From: Bagarius yarrelli
Lineage: Eukaryota; Chordata; Actinopteri; Siluriformes; Sisoridae
Reading direction: 5' to 3'
DNA: 64,000 nucleotides
Assembly (NCBI GenBank): GCA_005784505.1
Contig: VCAZ01000003.1
Coordinates: 1,131,768 to 1,195,767, forward strand
Shown piece by piece: positions 12,551-24,460 of the stretch. Both the position numbers and the translations under genes were made by a program. Under the pieces are notes generated by a model. The model was not told where the DNA came from. It saw nothing but the letters and a program-made list of their open reading frames with translations, and did not search any database. Each line of letters begins with the position of its first letter. Positions within the stretch are counted from its first letter, which is position 1.

Positions 12551-12855
12551 CTTCTTAAGTTTTTATCTATTTATTATTAAGCTTAGATTGTGCTTATTGT
12601 GTGGCTTATTTACCATATAAATCGACAAAAATATACTTACAGTGTGATCAAGCACATAAACATGAACCTGTAATATTAATTACTGGACAGTCTGCACTAT
12701 CAATGCTCCTCTTGCTGAATATTATAATTTAATTATGCCTCTATTTCATAGGTATGATGAGTGAAAGTACACCTGTGTGCGATTACTGGTAATTGTGAGC
12801 AGGACTATAGCATCTAAAAGTCACTGCACTAACAGGCTTGTTTAGATTGTATTCG

Positions 12856-13054
12856 TGGGAAAGTTGTAGCTTAGTGGTTAAATTGTTGGACTGCTGATTG
12901 GAAAATTGTGGGTTAAATTCCGAGCAATTCCGAGCTGCCACTGCTGGTCCCCGGAGCAAGGCGCTTAACCCCTTAACTGCTCAGTTGTAGCAATGTGGCA
13001 AATGTAATTCACTTTGGATATGAGCACCTGCCAAATGCCAGAAATGTAAATGTA
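12856..13054 (+). mobile_element. SINE-A, diverged
   Basis: Head gtagcttagtggttaaattg. A short duplication in the B-box region (attccgagca, attccgagct) lengthens the head, followed by the gagcaaggcgcttaacccc body and the diverged tail cacctgccaaatgccag. Confidence 0.8.
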
Positions 13055-13856
13055 TTTGTCACATAGGACGAGGAATTTTTCATGGGCTTTACTGTTAATC
13101 TGTGACAACCTGTAAGCTAAGTAAAAATTTCCCTTAACCTTGCTACAATGTAGTTTGTGCATTATAATGCCAACATCAACTTCTGGAAACACTCCTTTTA
13201 AGACCAGAGGTATTTCATAGACTGAACTATTCTGAATGCTAACCATCTCCCAGTCAAACAAACTTCATGACATTTTATTTACATAATTAGACCGTAACTC
13301 TGTGCTAAATGGGCCCTGAAGCTTGACCCTTTGGCCTCTGCAAACCCTCATTTGTCAGGCCACACAGTGTTAGGGTGTGAAGATGGTCCAAAATGAACAG
13401 TCTGGAGGTGGAGGTGGGGTAAGATGACAGAGCTGGGGAGAAAGAGGCTGTAGTAGAAGTCTGCACTGCCTCTGTGCACCACCCTGGCCAGACCCTTCCG
13501 GCCGGAGGTTTTGGCTTCCCTGCATCCCCCCTTTACATCCGGCTCAATCTTGAACATCATGAAAGAGCTGTTGTCTATGGCAACAGCTGATCTGACCACA
13601 TTTCCTCTAGGGGAACCAAGCCTTTTCCTTAAACTCTACCTCCCCTTAGCAAGGCTGGAGAAAGAAAACATACAGTGCACTGAAAGAGGGTCTGAGGAGA
13701 GCTTGCTTGACTCTTGAGACCCAGTAGCCATTAGACAACCTTCAACTCCTTTTCAGATTTGTTTTTGACCTGTTTAAGATCATATTTTTGGTCCAGGAAA
13801 TTATCAATGGACCAAAACATCAAAGTTTCCGTTTCCTCTAGTGGTAAGGCTCATGA
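13055..13856. other. Unique, relatively GC-rich sequence
   Basis: 13,290-13,720 stands out as the most GC-rich non-repeat block of the left half. The minus-strand open frame 13,348-13,599 (83 codons) begins with several residues resembling ordinary protein, but no domain, splice structure or family is recognisable. It could be an exon, a regulatory element or chance. Confidence 0.3.
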
Positions 13857-13909
13857 ATTAAAGATCTGTATCACCTAAATCAGGCATTTAGGTGATACAG
13901 ATCTTTAAT
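13857..13909. repeat. Perfect 24-bp inverted repeat, 5-nt loop
   Basis: 13,857-13,880 and 13,886-13,909 are exact reverse complements over 24 bp, separated by caggc. Pairing stops at once on the outside (13,856 and 13,910 are both A). Both arms contain the inner agatct palindrome. If transcribed it would fold into a perfect hairpin. No flanking transposon ends were seen. Confidence 0.97.
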
Positions 13910-14990
13910 AGTCAACTAAATGTCCTTGGGTTGTAAAATCTTTTCTGCCTTATGTAACCAAAGACCCAAGGCTGAAAAGAAAAGACATCTTACCAACATC
14001 TTCCCGACCACACACACAATTAAATAGAAAAGGGCGGATCTAATTGCTTATTTCCTGACATGCCAATCAGGCAGTGATGATTGAGTTTGCCCCATTGTGA
14101 CCTGTCAGACACACTTAAGCATTCCCTCTGCATAGACAGCTTGAGTCTCGAGGGAAGTAATTTTTCAAGCTCTCTTGATAAACATAACATACAAAGCACT
14201 GCATGTTGCAAGACCACCCAGTGAGAAGCTGAGTTTCTGGTTGGAGACGTTTATACAAAAATAAGCAGCGTGTATAAGAGCAATCATTCATACAGGCTAA
14301 GCGACAAAAGGTAAATAAGGGGCTGAAGGACAAACAGACAGGAGCTCTGCCGTAGGCCACAGTTATAGACAGGATGTTAAACAAATCTGATTTAAATTAA
14401 TTTGATAATATTATTAATATTAATACTAATAATAACAATAATAATTATTATTAAAAAGTATATTATTCACTTTATTAATAAATAATTGTATTGCTACATA
14501 ACTGGAGAACTGGTATGTAAAATAAACATATTTGTTGTAATGTCTAATAAAATCCATTCAGCATTATAAAAATGATGTGCAGGAAAAAAACGGAATTCAG
14601 ATATTATTAGTATTGATTCTTCATGTAAACTTTAAATTTAGTTAGGAAAGATCCTGGTGGATTCGTGCCACAGCCAATTACTTAACCAACTTATGCTTGT
14701 TATTGGATTGGAAGTATGGAACTATGTTTACTTAATGTAAAAACAAAGAGGGCAATTTTAAATCTGCCCATATGTTTTTTTCATAAGGTGTATTTTTGTT
14801 TTCATCACAGATTTACATTGGAAAGAATAACTGGCTTTGCTGAGATTGGGATGGCAAGAACCCCTCTGCCCCTAGCCATCATACCATAGCCAACCTGCTA
14901 CATTTCAACCAATTCATCTAACTTTATAAATAACAAATTATTCTGATTACATTTCCAATAATATTTACAACCAAATTTATATACAGTATA
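13910..14990. other. Unique, then AT-rich sequence
   Basis: No element recognised. 13,920-14,380 is ordinary unique DNA. 14,390-14,470 is a low-complexity run of taat/aat triplets. Confidence 0.4.
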
Positions 14991-15007
14991 CAGACAGACA
15001 GACAGAC

Positions 15008-15085
<78 letters not shown>
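14991..15085. repeat. (CAGA)n-(TAGA)n microsatellite
   Basis: About five caga repeats lead into ~75 bp of pure taga repeats, a compound tetranucleotide microsatellite. Confidence 0.97.
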
Positions 15086-15150
15086 AGGAAATGTTATTTA
15101 TTTATTAAATTATTATTTATTTATTATTTATTTATTTGTAGGCTAATGCA

Positions 15151-15301
15151 CTAGTGTTAGCTCAGTGTTTAAAGTGTTGAACTGCTTCTGCTGGGCCCCT
15201 GAGCAAGACCCCTAACCCCTTAACCGCTTAGTTTGTTACAAAGTGAGCTAAATTTAAGTCACTCCAGATAAAGATATATACCAAATGGCAGAATTGTAAA
15301 T
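15151..15301 (+). mobile_element. SINE-A, diverged, head shortened
   Basis: Head tgttagctcagtgtttaaag, most of the B-box segment deleted, body gcccctgagcaagacccct, and a degraded tail (aagtcactccagataaag, gtaaatgtg). The hAT-like element on the right is inserted at or just beyond its end. Confidence 0.75.
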
Positions 15302-15989
15302 GTGTTTACTAGAGGTTGACCGATAAAAGATTTTACCGATACCAATAGTGGGGTCGGAAACATACTTGCCAAAAACTAATTAATTGACCGAAACAGACCA
15401 TGTAAAATAGTACTGAACTTTATTTGGTTAATAATTTGAATAGAATCTTATTTTAAACTGTATCATAACTAGTATCTGTCTCCAACTTACCAAGCCAGAG
15501 GCGATTGCGGCAAGAAACCAAAACTCCATCAGTGACAGAAAGGGAAAAAAAAACTTAGGAGAAACTAGGCTCAGTACGGGGGTCAGTTCTCCTCTGACCA
15601 GATAAACCAGCAGGTTGTTCCATGCTACAGCAAAATAGGATTGCGCAGAGGATTCGACCATTTTCTGTAGTCTTGTCCAGATGGCCGTACTAGAAGTACA
15701 AGGTCTTTACTGGGGATCAGTCTCTGGGGCTCAGTGTTGATCCACCATCTGGGCTGAAAATGAAACAAATGCACATGCTGTCAATGATTTTTGCTTCTAG
15801 TGGCCAAAATTCGGCTATAGATATATGGGTTCTGGCACTATATAATGACAACAGGCCGCTCTTAGCCGCTTCAGCAACAGACATAACCCGGAAAAACTAT
15901 CGGTGAGGATTTTTGACATTATCCGATATTCACTTATCAATGCCGATTAATCAGCAAAACTGATATATCGGTCAACCTCTGGTATTTAC
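15302..15989. mobile_element. Non-autonomous hAT-like transposon with target duplication
   Basis: Terminal inverted repeats agaggttgaccgat on the left and tatcggtcaacctct on the right bound a 672-bp element at 15,310-15,981. The flanking 8-bp sequences are gtgtttac (15,302-15,309) and gtatttac (15,982-15,989), matching at 7 of 8 positions. An 8-bp duplication is the hAT superfamily signature. Further ccgat/atcgg motifs lie inside both ends. The interior has no transposase frame; the 77-codon minus frame at 15,428-15,661 has no recognised domain. Confidence 0.85.
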
Positions 15990-17502
15990 ATTTGGTCAGT
16001 TACAATTTCTGCTCACTGTAATTAAAAGAAATGTCTTATTAGCAACACTATGTTAGTAACACTGGCTGTAAAAAATGTTTTAGACATTCTAATTTTTTCA
16101 TTTCCTTAAAGCTTAAAATGTAGGTATATGTGTAGTTCTAGTGCTGTGTGTTGTTCAGGCTAGACTAGGAGACGTGTTTAGCTGTAATTCATTTTCTGCT
16201 TTGTTATGACAGCGTAAACTCTCCTGAGGTTTGCAAGAGCTTGCTTTTTGCTTTTATATCACCTGCAAGTTTGGGCAGAAAGTTTAGACTGCTTTGTCAT
16301 TGAGCATGGCAGTCCTGTCATGTAGTCTAGATGGGAGGATTAGTCTGTTTGACAGATAACACACCTCGCCTATGGACACACTGCCGTGTTCCCACTTCCA
16401 CCTATCCACCCACCTGTGTTTCCGACACAGTTTTACACAGACAGGATGTTCCACCAATGTACAGGCTGTATTTCCTGTCAATTCAGATATTCAGCCTTAC
16501 CTGCATCTTTTTTTTTCTTTCTTGCTTTTAAAGCCCACCGGCTGTGTTTTTAATCTACACGGCATTGGATTGAACGATAAACAATAGAATACATGACAAA
16601 AATTTCACCCGCTTTCATATCAGACATATTTGCTTTAGTTTAAAAGGGGAATTAAATCAGTTTTTTTAACTGAAGCTGGGATTAGCAAAGGTATTATTAA
16701 AGAAGGAGAGAAACCAAAAAAGTAGAATGAGAAAAGGAGGGAGAAAAGGAGGGTGGCAGATAATCCACCACTTCCTATCCGAGAGAATCCAGACCTGGAG
16801 TTTATGAGAAAGGCTTTAATAATGAGGTGAACTGTGGTTACTTCCTCTCTGTGGTTTACCACAAACACGCCTGAATACCTTCACTGTGATTTTTTTTTTA
16901 TTTTTCAGGCAACGTCCTTCACTACCCTGAAGGCTACAACGCTACATAATTTGCACAGACAGATTTCCTCCTTAAACAAACAGAGCTCAGAGGTGGTAAT
17001 ATTGTTTGGCTTTTGTTGAATAAGTAGCACACTTCCTATGTGGGTACTGTAAATGCAGCGGTAGCAATTACCACCATTGAGAATTCACACACCACAGAGA
17101 AGCAGCTGGGAATAACACTTAATTTGTGTTTTATGTTTTGGTAAATTGATTATTCAATGCGCCTCTGTGCATCTTAACTATTTCACTAAAGATTATTTAT
17201 TCGTTGTTGCCTTTCATTGTGCACCAGTAGTTTATCTTTCTCAGCACATTCCGAATCATTGTGTTGGCTTTTCCCAGCAAATCTATTAATTCAGAGAGCT
17301 GGAAAATTAACAATTAATAATTAAATAATCAGAACTTTTAAGAAGAATCAGAATCAGAATTTTTAATTATTATTTTCTGAAAGAAAATAGCACAAAAAAC
17401 ACTGTGTTTTTATTTTAATACATCCTTTACTTAAATATGAAATCATGTTTCAACAATTATCCGAATATAACTGCTCGTTTGGTCTAAACAACAACCAAAA
17501 AA
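15990..17502. other. Unique sequence
   Basis: No transposon recognised. Overlapping short open frames at 16,284-16,587 on both strands lack domains. 16,880-16,905 has a T-rich stretch followed by cag, resembling a splice acceptor, but no exon follows convincingly. Confidence 0.4.
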
Positions 17503-17644
17503 AGGGGAGGTGGCATCTCATTGAATAAGGTGTTGGACTGCTAACCGAAAAATTGTTGGTTACCACCGATGAGCCCCTAAGCAAGGCCCCCAACCCATAG
17601 TTGGTCGATTGAAAAAATGAGATAGAAATGTAAGTCACTCTGGA
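17503..17644 (+). mobile_element. SINE-A, tail truncated
   Basis: Head aggtggcatctcattgaata, a gap in the body, gcccctaagcaaggccccc, and a tail cut off right after gtaagtcactctggac where a SINE-B begins. Confidence 0.8.
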
Positions 17645-17756
17645 CGGCACCGTTGTGTAGTGGGTTGGTGGGTTCGATTCTGGCTCGGGTCCTTTCTGGT
17701 CTAACCTCTTTCTCTATCTCTGTTTCATCCCTCTAATTTAATTTATCCAATCTGAT
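17645..17756 (+). mobile_element. SINE-B, partial
   Basis: Head ggcaccgttgtgtagtgggt with B-box gggttcgattctgg and the pyrimidine-rich body (tttctctatctctgtttcat). The caataaaggc tail is not present. Directly abuts the preceding SINE-A. Confidence 0.75.
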
Positions 17757-17868
17757 TAAGGGTCTTGCTCGCCGGCCCAGCAGTGGCAGCTTTAGAATTG
17801 ATATTATGATCTTCTGGTCACCAGTCCAACACCTTAACCTCAACACCTAAACCATTAAGCTACCATTT
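17757..17868 (-). mobile_element. SINE-A fragment, reverse orientation
   Basis: Reverse complement of the body (agggtcttgctcgccggccc) and head (ccattaagctacca). The 3' tail is missing. Confidence 0.7.
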
Positions 17869-17959
17869 TTTATTCTCATACTGTACAAAATGCAAAAGAT
17901 GGGAATCATTAGCTCGAGAGTTGTTGGTCTACGATGAGACTCACTAGAAGAACATTAAA

Positions 17960-18465
17960 CCGCAATGTATTTGTATATTGAAAGTAAAATGGCATCTACC
18001 CAAACATACGTCTGTTTCCTTCGGATTTCAAGCTTACCATCGCCACCAGATCCAGTCTACATCCAGCCCCAGTTACTGGATCAGCACAGAAAAACTAAAC
18101 CCCAGAGGCAGTTTCCCGGTGATGACCTTGTCTTCTAGACGGCCATTCAGATAAGACAAAGGAAACTTTGCTGCAGCATGGAATAACCTGCTGGTCTGTC
18201 TGGTCAGAATAAAACTGACCCCTGACTGAACCTGGCTTCTTCCAAGGTTTTTCTTTATTTTTTACCAATGGAGTTTTGGTTCTTTGCCACTGTCGCCTTT
18301 GGCTTGCTTAGTTGCAGACTAGTAATTTACAGATTAATTAAATTAAAAATGTATTAATTTTAATTACACTAAACTGATTTGCTGATCTGTAAAGTTGCCA
18401 TTGTAAAAAGCGCTATAGAAATAAAGGGGACTTAACTTGACTTGAATTCAACTCCATTAACCAGA
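17960..18465 (+). mobile_element. LINE 3' UTR/tail (L2/Rex1-type)
   Basis: A 3' untranslated tail common in fish genomes: ggtttttctttattttttac, ccaatggagttttggttc, gccactgtcgcctttggctt, then ccattgtaaaaagcgctata and a (gaatt)n-like end. No coding sequence precedes it. The left boundary is soft; the clade assignment is from memory. Confidence 0.6.
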
Positions 18466-18910
18466 AACCTAGCCATCGAGAACATCCTTATATTGATAAC
18501 ATATTGACATTAATAAGAAAAATATTATTTTAAATTAATACGATTCTGAACTCGATGGATAAAGGTTTGCCGTTCTACTATTTGCACTTACAGCGTTCTC
18601 AACAAAATGCACCAATAATATAAATCATGGATGACAATTCACTGCCAGTCAAATGTACATGTGGAGCCCTTTCTGTAAAATATTGATACAGGTTTTTCTT
18701 GCGAGATGCAGAAATTCAGATATGCACACAAGTGAGCAATGGAGGCAAAGTCAAGGCAAACATACCCTAGTAAATAAGTGATGAGTTATAGGGATTTGAA
18801 CAGGTTTCTGAGTATAAATGATCAGTGTATATACAGTATCAGAATTTTAAAATCGGCAGATAAAAATATCTTAATAAAACCTAAATATACAGTAGAAAGA
18901 ATAAATATGG

Positions 18911-18950
18911 GTATATATATATATATAATATCCCATATATATATATATAT

Positions 18951-18999
<49 letters not shown>
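18911..18999. repeat. (AT)n microsatellite
   Basis: Two long at runs separated by taatatccc and one gata interruption. The inverted tatat arms around atatccc could form a cruciform. Confidence 0.95.
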
Positions 19000-19003
<4 letters not shown>

Positions 19004-19009
19004 TTATAT

Positions 19010-19082
19010 TTCTATAAAGCTGCTCTGAGACGATGTCTATCGTTAAAAGCTAAAGTTAAACAAATAAAACTGAATTGAATTT
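19010..19082 (+). mobile_element. LINE 3' tail fragment
   Basis: Only the last ~70 bp: aaagctgctctgagacgatg, taaaagctaaag, and ataaaactgaattgaatt. Same tail type as at 25.6 and 50.5 kb. Confidence 0.65.
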
Positions 19083-19116
19083 TCTTAAAAAGTAAAATAT
19101 TTTCTTCCTGCTAAAA

Positions 19117-19118
<2 letters not shown>

Positions 19119-19149
<31 letters not shown>
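19119..19149. repeat. Poly-T tract
   Basis: 31 consecutive T, possibly the A-tail of a minus-strand retroposed sequence, though no body is recognised to the right. Confidence 0.95.
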
Positions 19150-19153
<4 letters not shown>

Positions 19154-19997
19154 GTGTAGACTTTCCTTGTGTGCCATTTGTTGTTCCTGGAAGTGTGAGT
19201 GCCATTTATTCCATGTAGTAAAATGATCAGCACACTAATGGTATGTAAAGGGAGAAGCGAGAAATGACTACAGAAAAGAAGAAAAAAAATCAAAATTTGA
19301 GTGAAATCCATAGTGAAACATTTGCACCAATTGATTTGTACCAATACTATTTCAAATGGTATCCTTCACATATTAAACTGAGCAGAAGAGGAATTTATAT
19401 ATGTATATGTGTGTGTGTTGGGTATGTGGTTGGTGTGGTAGAATGAATGGGACAAAGATACTATGATTTCCACTGCTGAAAGCTGCGAAAAGCAGGCAGC
19501 AGCTGTGGGTGTTGGATGTCAAGGGGATGGTTGCAGGCCAAAATATTCAGAGATGTAAGCTGAAGGACCCAGTAGTGGTTTTAGTAACTTGCTGTGTGAG
19601 AGATAAAGCAGGTTCAGGGGGCACAGCAGGGAAGCGTTCAACACTCAGCTGCTCTACTCCGGAAGATCAGGTAAGCCATGTGGCACACTGAGGCTTGATA
19701 GGAGAGTCAAAGGGCAGACCTTCTCCAAGTACTGAAGTTCATACTGAACTTGAATAAAAAATAGGAATTCATATTCAATTCCCGGTTCCTCATAAATAAT
19801 TTAGCTGGGTAAAACCAGCGAAAAGGTGCTGAAACACAGACTATGTATATTCCATACCAGAGATGTTTGGTCAGAGAAGATAGATGAGTATACATTACTG
19901 TAAGAGTTTGATCACCTTATTCAGTTGGTGTATTATCCAATCAAATACACAGCAGTCACCAAACTGGATTAGGTGTGTAATGGGGAATGTTGGTGGA
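19150..19997. other. Unique sequence with one exon-like stretch
   Basis: 19,509-19,691 is open for 60 codons and contains a good 5' splice-site match (gatcag|gtaagcc) at about 19,668. No protein family is recognisable and no partner exon was found, so it is not called a gene. Confidence 0.3.
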
Positions 19998-20150
19998 CGT
20001 GATTTTGCCTAGTAGGATGTGATCCTGGAGTAACATCCTTTGTTGTTCGAAAATCGACATTTCAATCAACCAATCATAACCTTCTGATGTCATCAGTGTG
20101 CGTCGGCCAAAACCGCCTCAATCCATTTTTGGATCCTTCCCATTTTTGTC
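19998..20150 (+). repeat. Unclassified interspersed repeat, copy 1
   Basis: Shares with 36,612-36,750 the ordered blocks taggatgtgatcctgga, aacatcctt, gatgtcatcagtgtgcgtc, and ctcaatccatttttggatc. Both copies lie on the same strand. No inverted termini, coding region or tail were recognised. Confidence 0.75.
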
Positions 20151-21955
20151 CACAAATAAGAAAAATATCTTATCAGCTGAGACTGAAAATATATTGATTC
20201 TGGAACAATTTACTGATAATGACGATTTCTTGATAACCATTGGATCAAAACATAAAATTAGACAAACTATATTAAAATAATTTATGATAATCCAGGAACA
20301 ACATTAGTATAATTAGACTGCATTGATTAGACTAAAGATCTAAAATAAACATTAGTGAAATTAGACTTTACTGATTATAACAATGATCCAAAATAAACAT
20401 TAATGTATTTAAACAGTGAATCATAAACAATCACTAATGAACAAATGATTGTAAAATGTTCTGAAATGGTGAACCTGTAGAACCGCAATAGAGCAACATT
20501 CTTACTATAAAACAGGGTTTAACGTTATTAAATTAAATTACAACCTTTAACAATAACAAGCCAGATTTTATGACCATAATATAAAAACAAAATTATTACA
20601 AATGTCATTTAAGTATGTCCTTTTTTTAAATGAACAAATTTATAATATTACATTTAAGATAAATTTTTACACGGTTTGACCGGTTTACACATTTAGAAAC
20701 AATGCAAAGCATAGCCATTGAGTTTCTGCTAGGGATTTCTATATAGAGAAATTATTTCCGGCACGCCAATGGCATCACGCTAGACAGCAATGGTGTCACG
20801 TGCGACCAGCCTATTACAAGCTTTTAGACAAGCTTTTGGACGTTTTAGGCATTTAGTACTTTATTTATCACTTCAAGTAATTAGGGTAATATTTAGTTCA
20901 TTTATACAACTCAGCATTTGAAAAATGATCAGGAGTTCGGTAGTGAAAGCAGTGGGATTTGAACTCACAACCTTTCAATCAGCAGTCAGTCATTTTCAGC
21001 ACTATGTTACACGCTATCCTATGTTATAGAAAAATAGTCAGTGCTTAAGTGTTGCTTTGTTGTCTGACACAAAGCAAATCGACAGTTACTGTTAATTTTT
21101 GTAACGTCCATCACATCCTAAACGGCTACAGCACAGCGATTTACATACAATAATACAATAAGATCATCAGTTCATTGAAAACAATCATTTCATTAGTTAT
21201 TTTAAGGAAACAAACACAACAAAAAAACACCATGTCTTTATTTAATTAGACTTTTTTTCCTTATGCAGTGTGGATGAGTTCCATTCTGCTCCACTGGTCC
21301 CAACATCACCTTCTAACATTCTGCAGTAATATGATAGTAATATATAGTTGACTTCCTCTAAAACATCTCTATATTGAGCCAATAAAAACATTTAGTCTTC
21401 ATTTTTTTAACTGAGATAGAAAAACAAAGCTTAGAAACTACACTACAGGTATCAGCCATCCTGTGTGGCCATAATGTACCTGCTACAGCAATTATACTAA
21501 TTAAAATCAACATGCAGTCCAAACCAGAGACACAGAGCGAAATAAATAAAATCAATCAGCTTTTCTGTGCTACTGAAAGCTCTTAAAGTATAAATTTAAT
21601 TAAATAAATTTCAAAGACAAAGAAATGTTTGCGCCTGCGATGATTAGCGCATCAATGAGCTTTCTTGGTGTTGGGGGTTGTTTACTCACTGATGTAAGAC
21701 AAAGATGAGAGTTAATTATCTCAGAGACTTTGTCTGTCAGGATGTGGGCGGAGTCACTAAAGTTTCTGACATCATCTACTGTATGTCTGCAAAAAAAATT
21801 ACCAAATTGATGCGATTTATTTTATGATCTCCGTTATTTTGGTCAGTGTTATGGTGGATCAAAAGCCTATTCTGGGAATACTGGGCACAAAAAGAAAACG
21901 TATGTCACATAACCTTTTCTCTTTTGGACCTAGTGGGAATTTAGTATAGCATGTC
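20151..21955. other. AT-rich unique sequence
   Basis: 20,280-20,420 contains loosely repeated phrases (aacattagt, aataaacattagt, aataaacattaat), suggesting a weak local duplication. No gene or element recognised elsewhere. Confidence 0.4.
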
Positions 21956-22108
21956 CACCTACCTGGATGTTTTTAAAAATTCACAGAATCCGGAGGAAAC
22001 CCAGACAGACCCAAACAAAGAAGATAAACAAATCTCCTTGCAGACAGGAACCCAAACTCAGGACATAACCAGGGGCTCTGGTACTCCAAGGCGACAATGC
22101 AGATTAGA
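21956..22108 (-). mobile_element. Highly diverged V-SINE-like remnant
   Basis: Spaced matches to the reverse V-SINE core: atccggaggaaacccagaca, ctccttgcagacagg, and ctccaaggcgacaatgc near the head. Divergence is high and boundaries are unclear. Confidence 0.45.
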
Positions 22109-22708
22109 ATCACAGAATTCATTAAGACGAAACAGAAAGATAAAATTCCTTGTGTCTCGATTTTAAGAAGCATTTCTTGATTCTTGGAGCTAAAACATAA
22201 ATCTGGATCAAATAATTTCTTCTTGTTAACAAATAGGCACAGTACAATGTTTAAATGTGTTTATAATTATGTCTATTCAGTGGAGGCCCCAGGCTCAGCT
22301 TGCTAAGTTCATCCAGAGGTCAGAGTCCATCACCTCGAGCTGTTCAGGATGTGGCTGAAAAACAAGCTGATGACAAACATTTCCTTCAGGATATTCTGCC
22401 ACATGTCTGACTGTAGTTTAAAAAAAACCTGCATCACAGCTCCTACAGTGTCAGACAGTGGGAATTGCACATGGCGTAGCCAGGGGATTCAGGGAGTCGT
22501 ACTAGTAGTGATATACTGTTTTTTATGAAGGTGTTGTGGGCTAAGGTGTATAAGGGAAAAGTTCCAGGTTACTGTATTGCTGTTTATTTTAGCAGGTTGT
22601 ATATCATAGCAGTGAGCTATAGAATCCTAAACATTAAGAAAAATCACCCAAACTGCAGCTCAACTATGCAAACTTGACCAGAAATTTAAAAGTTATAGCA
22701 TTAGCATT
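22109..22708. other. Unique sequence
   Basis: 22,280-22,440 is GC-balanced and not repetitive within the window. No domain or RNA recognised. Confidence 0.4.
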
Positions 22709-22996
22709 AGTGGTGGCTCAATTGGTTAAAACGCTGAGTTGTTGACCAGCAAGACCTGGGTTCAAGTCCCACCAGCCTGAGTTGTTGATCCCCATAGAAA
22801 TAAGACCTGGTTTCAAGCCTCATCACTGCCAGCCAGCCACTGTTGGGTCCTTGAGCAAGACCCTTAACCCTTCCTGCTCCAGGGGCGCTGTATCATGTCT
22901 GACCCTGTGCTCTAACCCCAACTTACTAAGATGGGGTATGTGAAGAAACAAATTTAACTCTGCTGTAAAAAGTATATGTGACAAAATAAAGGCATT
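22709..22996 (+). mobile_element. SINE-C with duplicated head segment
   Basis: After the head (ggtggctcaattggttaaaa) the segment ctgagttgttgaxcx...agacctgggttcaagtc occurs twice in tandem (about 22,733-22,763 and 22,778-22,819), giving two B-box-like motifs. The body (cactgttgggtccttgagc) and tail (tatatgtgacaaaataaagg) follow normally. The 49-kb copy carries the same kind of duplication. Confidence 0.82.
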
Positions 22997-24460
22997 TACA
23001 TTAAATATTTTCGCTTTAGTAATTGTATTAAATCATAACTACTAATTAGCGTTTTTTTCCATTTTTTTCATTTTTTTTAATTACTCTATCAGTCAACACT
23101 AGGACTTAGACAAAGTGTACCAAGGGCCTAAAACAAATCTAGACTTTTTGGTATAGTGCTAGTTTAAGTATTTGAGTAAGTGGTAGGTCTATTTTCTTCA
23201 TAATGAGCAATCCAAAGGAAACAATGGCAAGGAAAAACTTTCTAAGATTATATAAGAAAGAAACCTTGAGAATAACCAGAGACGATAATGTGGATGACAT
23301 TTCTGAACAGGTCCATTCAAGTTGGCATAGGAAACACTTTAATTCATGATTGTAGAAAGTCCAGAACAAAATTAAAGAAATCAATGCATTACAGAATCCC
23401 TGTAAAATTTCCGACGAATGTGCCCCAGGTTATGTTTCCTTACCTCTGGCTAGGCTATTAAACCTCAACAGAAATGTTTCACATGCCATAACGAGTGGCT
23501 CCTTTCATTCCCGAGAGCGGTGCCTAGATTTATTTTCTCTGAAATAGGTAGGAATGTGAAAATAAACATTGGTGCAGCGCTGTCAGTGCCATGGCTAGAT
23601 AAACACAACCTGCCTAGCAATTAGAGACAAGTCTTGTACTTCCTGGTCCCCAAGCCTCTGGAATTTAACAAAACCTCTAAAGAACTAGGTTTGTATTTGT
23701 CGATCCTGCTGCGAAATAGTTCATTTTCTAGCTGTGGGTCTTTCCTATTGCTTTCCAACAAATTTAATCTGTCTCCTAGTAACTATAAATCCGAACAAAG
23801 TTGTCAGTTGAACTCGAAGGTCGATTTTTTAATGCTTTTTTTGCGGTTTGAAAAGAGTGCTTAATAAAATTAAGCAAAAGCAATTCCAAAAAAAAAAAAA
23901 CCTCTTCTAAGTTCCAGGGGAAATTTGTGACATGCCGCAGTAGCACTTTGGACAGGATCTGGAAAGCAGGACAGGATCAGTGGCTCCGATCTGCCTTAGA
24001 AATCAATCTAAGCTCACATCTGGTAGAAAAGATTAAATTGCTTTATAATAATACCGTAGTCTATCAGGGCAGTCCACAGGCTCCTGTATATGTCATTAGC
24101 GGTAACTTTGGAGTAATTAGGGTTTAGTGAAAATGACCATACACCTTCTCATCTGTGGCTTTTTACCACCAGTGATTCCTAACGAGAGTTAAAAATCCCA
24201 TCGTGAATGAGCAGTCATAACCTACCGGTCAGTGAGTTTCCTAATGAAATCTTTAAGGTCCAGTTATGACTCTGGGTTAACAAGTAGACACACAAATTAC
24301 AGCTAAAGGTTTCTGTGTGAAAAGAGGAAACATTGACTGATCAACATTTTTTTTTGTGATTCTTTCAGTTCTTTTTATAATACACATTTATACAGGATAT
24401 TGCTTCTCATTTCTGGGACTTTTCATCGCCAAGCCCATTTAACAAAACCTTTTCTTTATA
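22997..24460. other. Unique sequence, possible conserved noncoding DNA
   Basis: 23,390-23,620 and 23,920-24,240 are non-repetitive with balanced composition, resembling vertebrate conserved noncoding elements. A 12-A run lies at 23,889. Open frames here have no domains. Confidence 0.35.

Noticed and set aside
18778..19017. 79-codon frame ending in a Tyr-Ile repeat
   Set aside because: Translation of the (AT)n tract.
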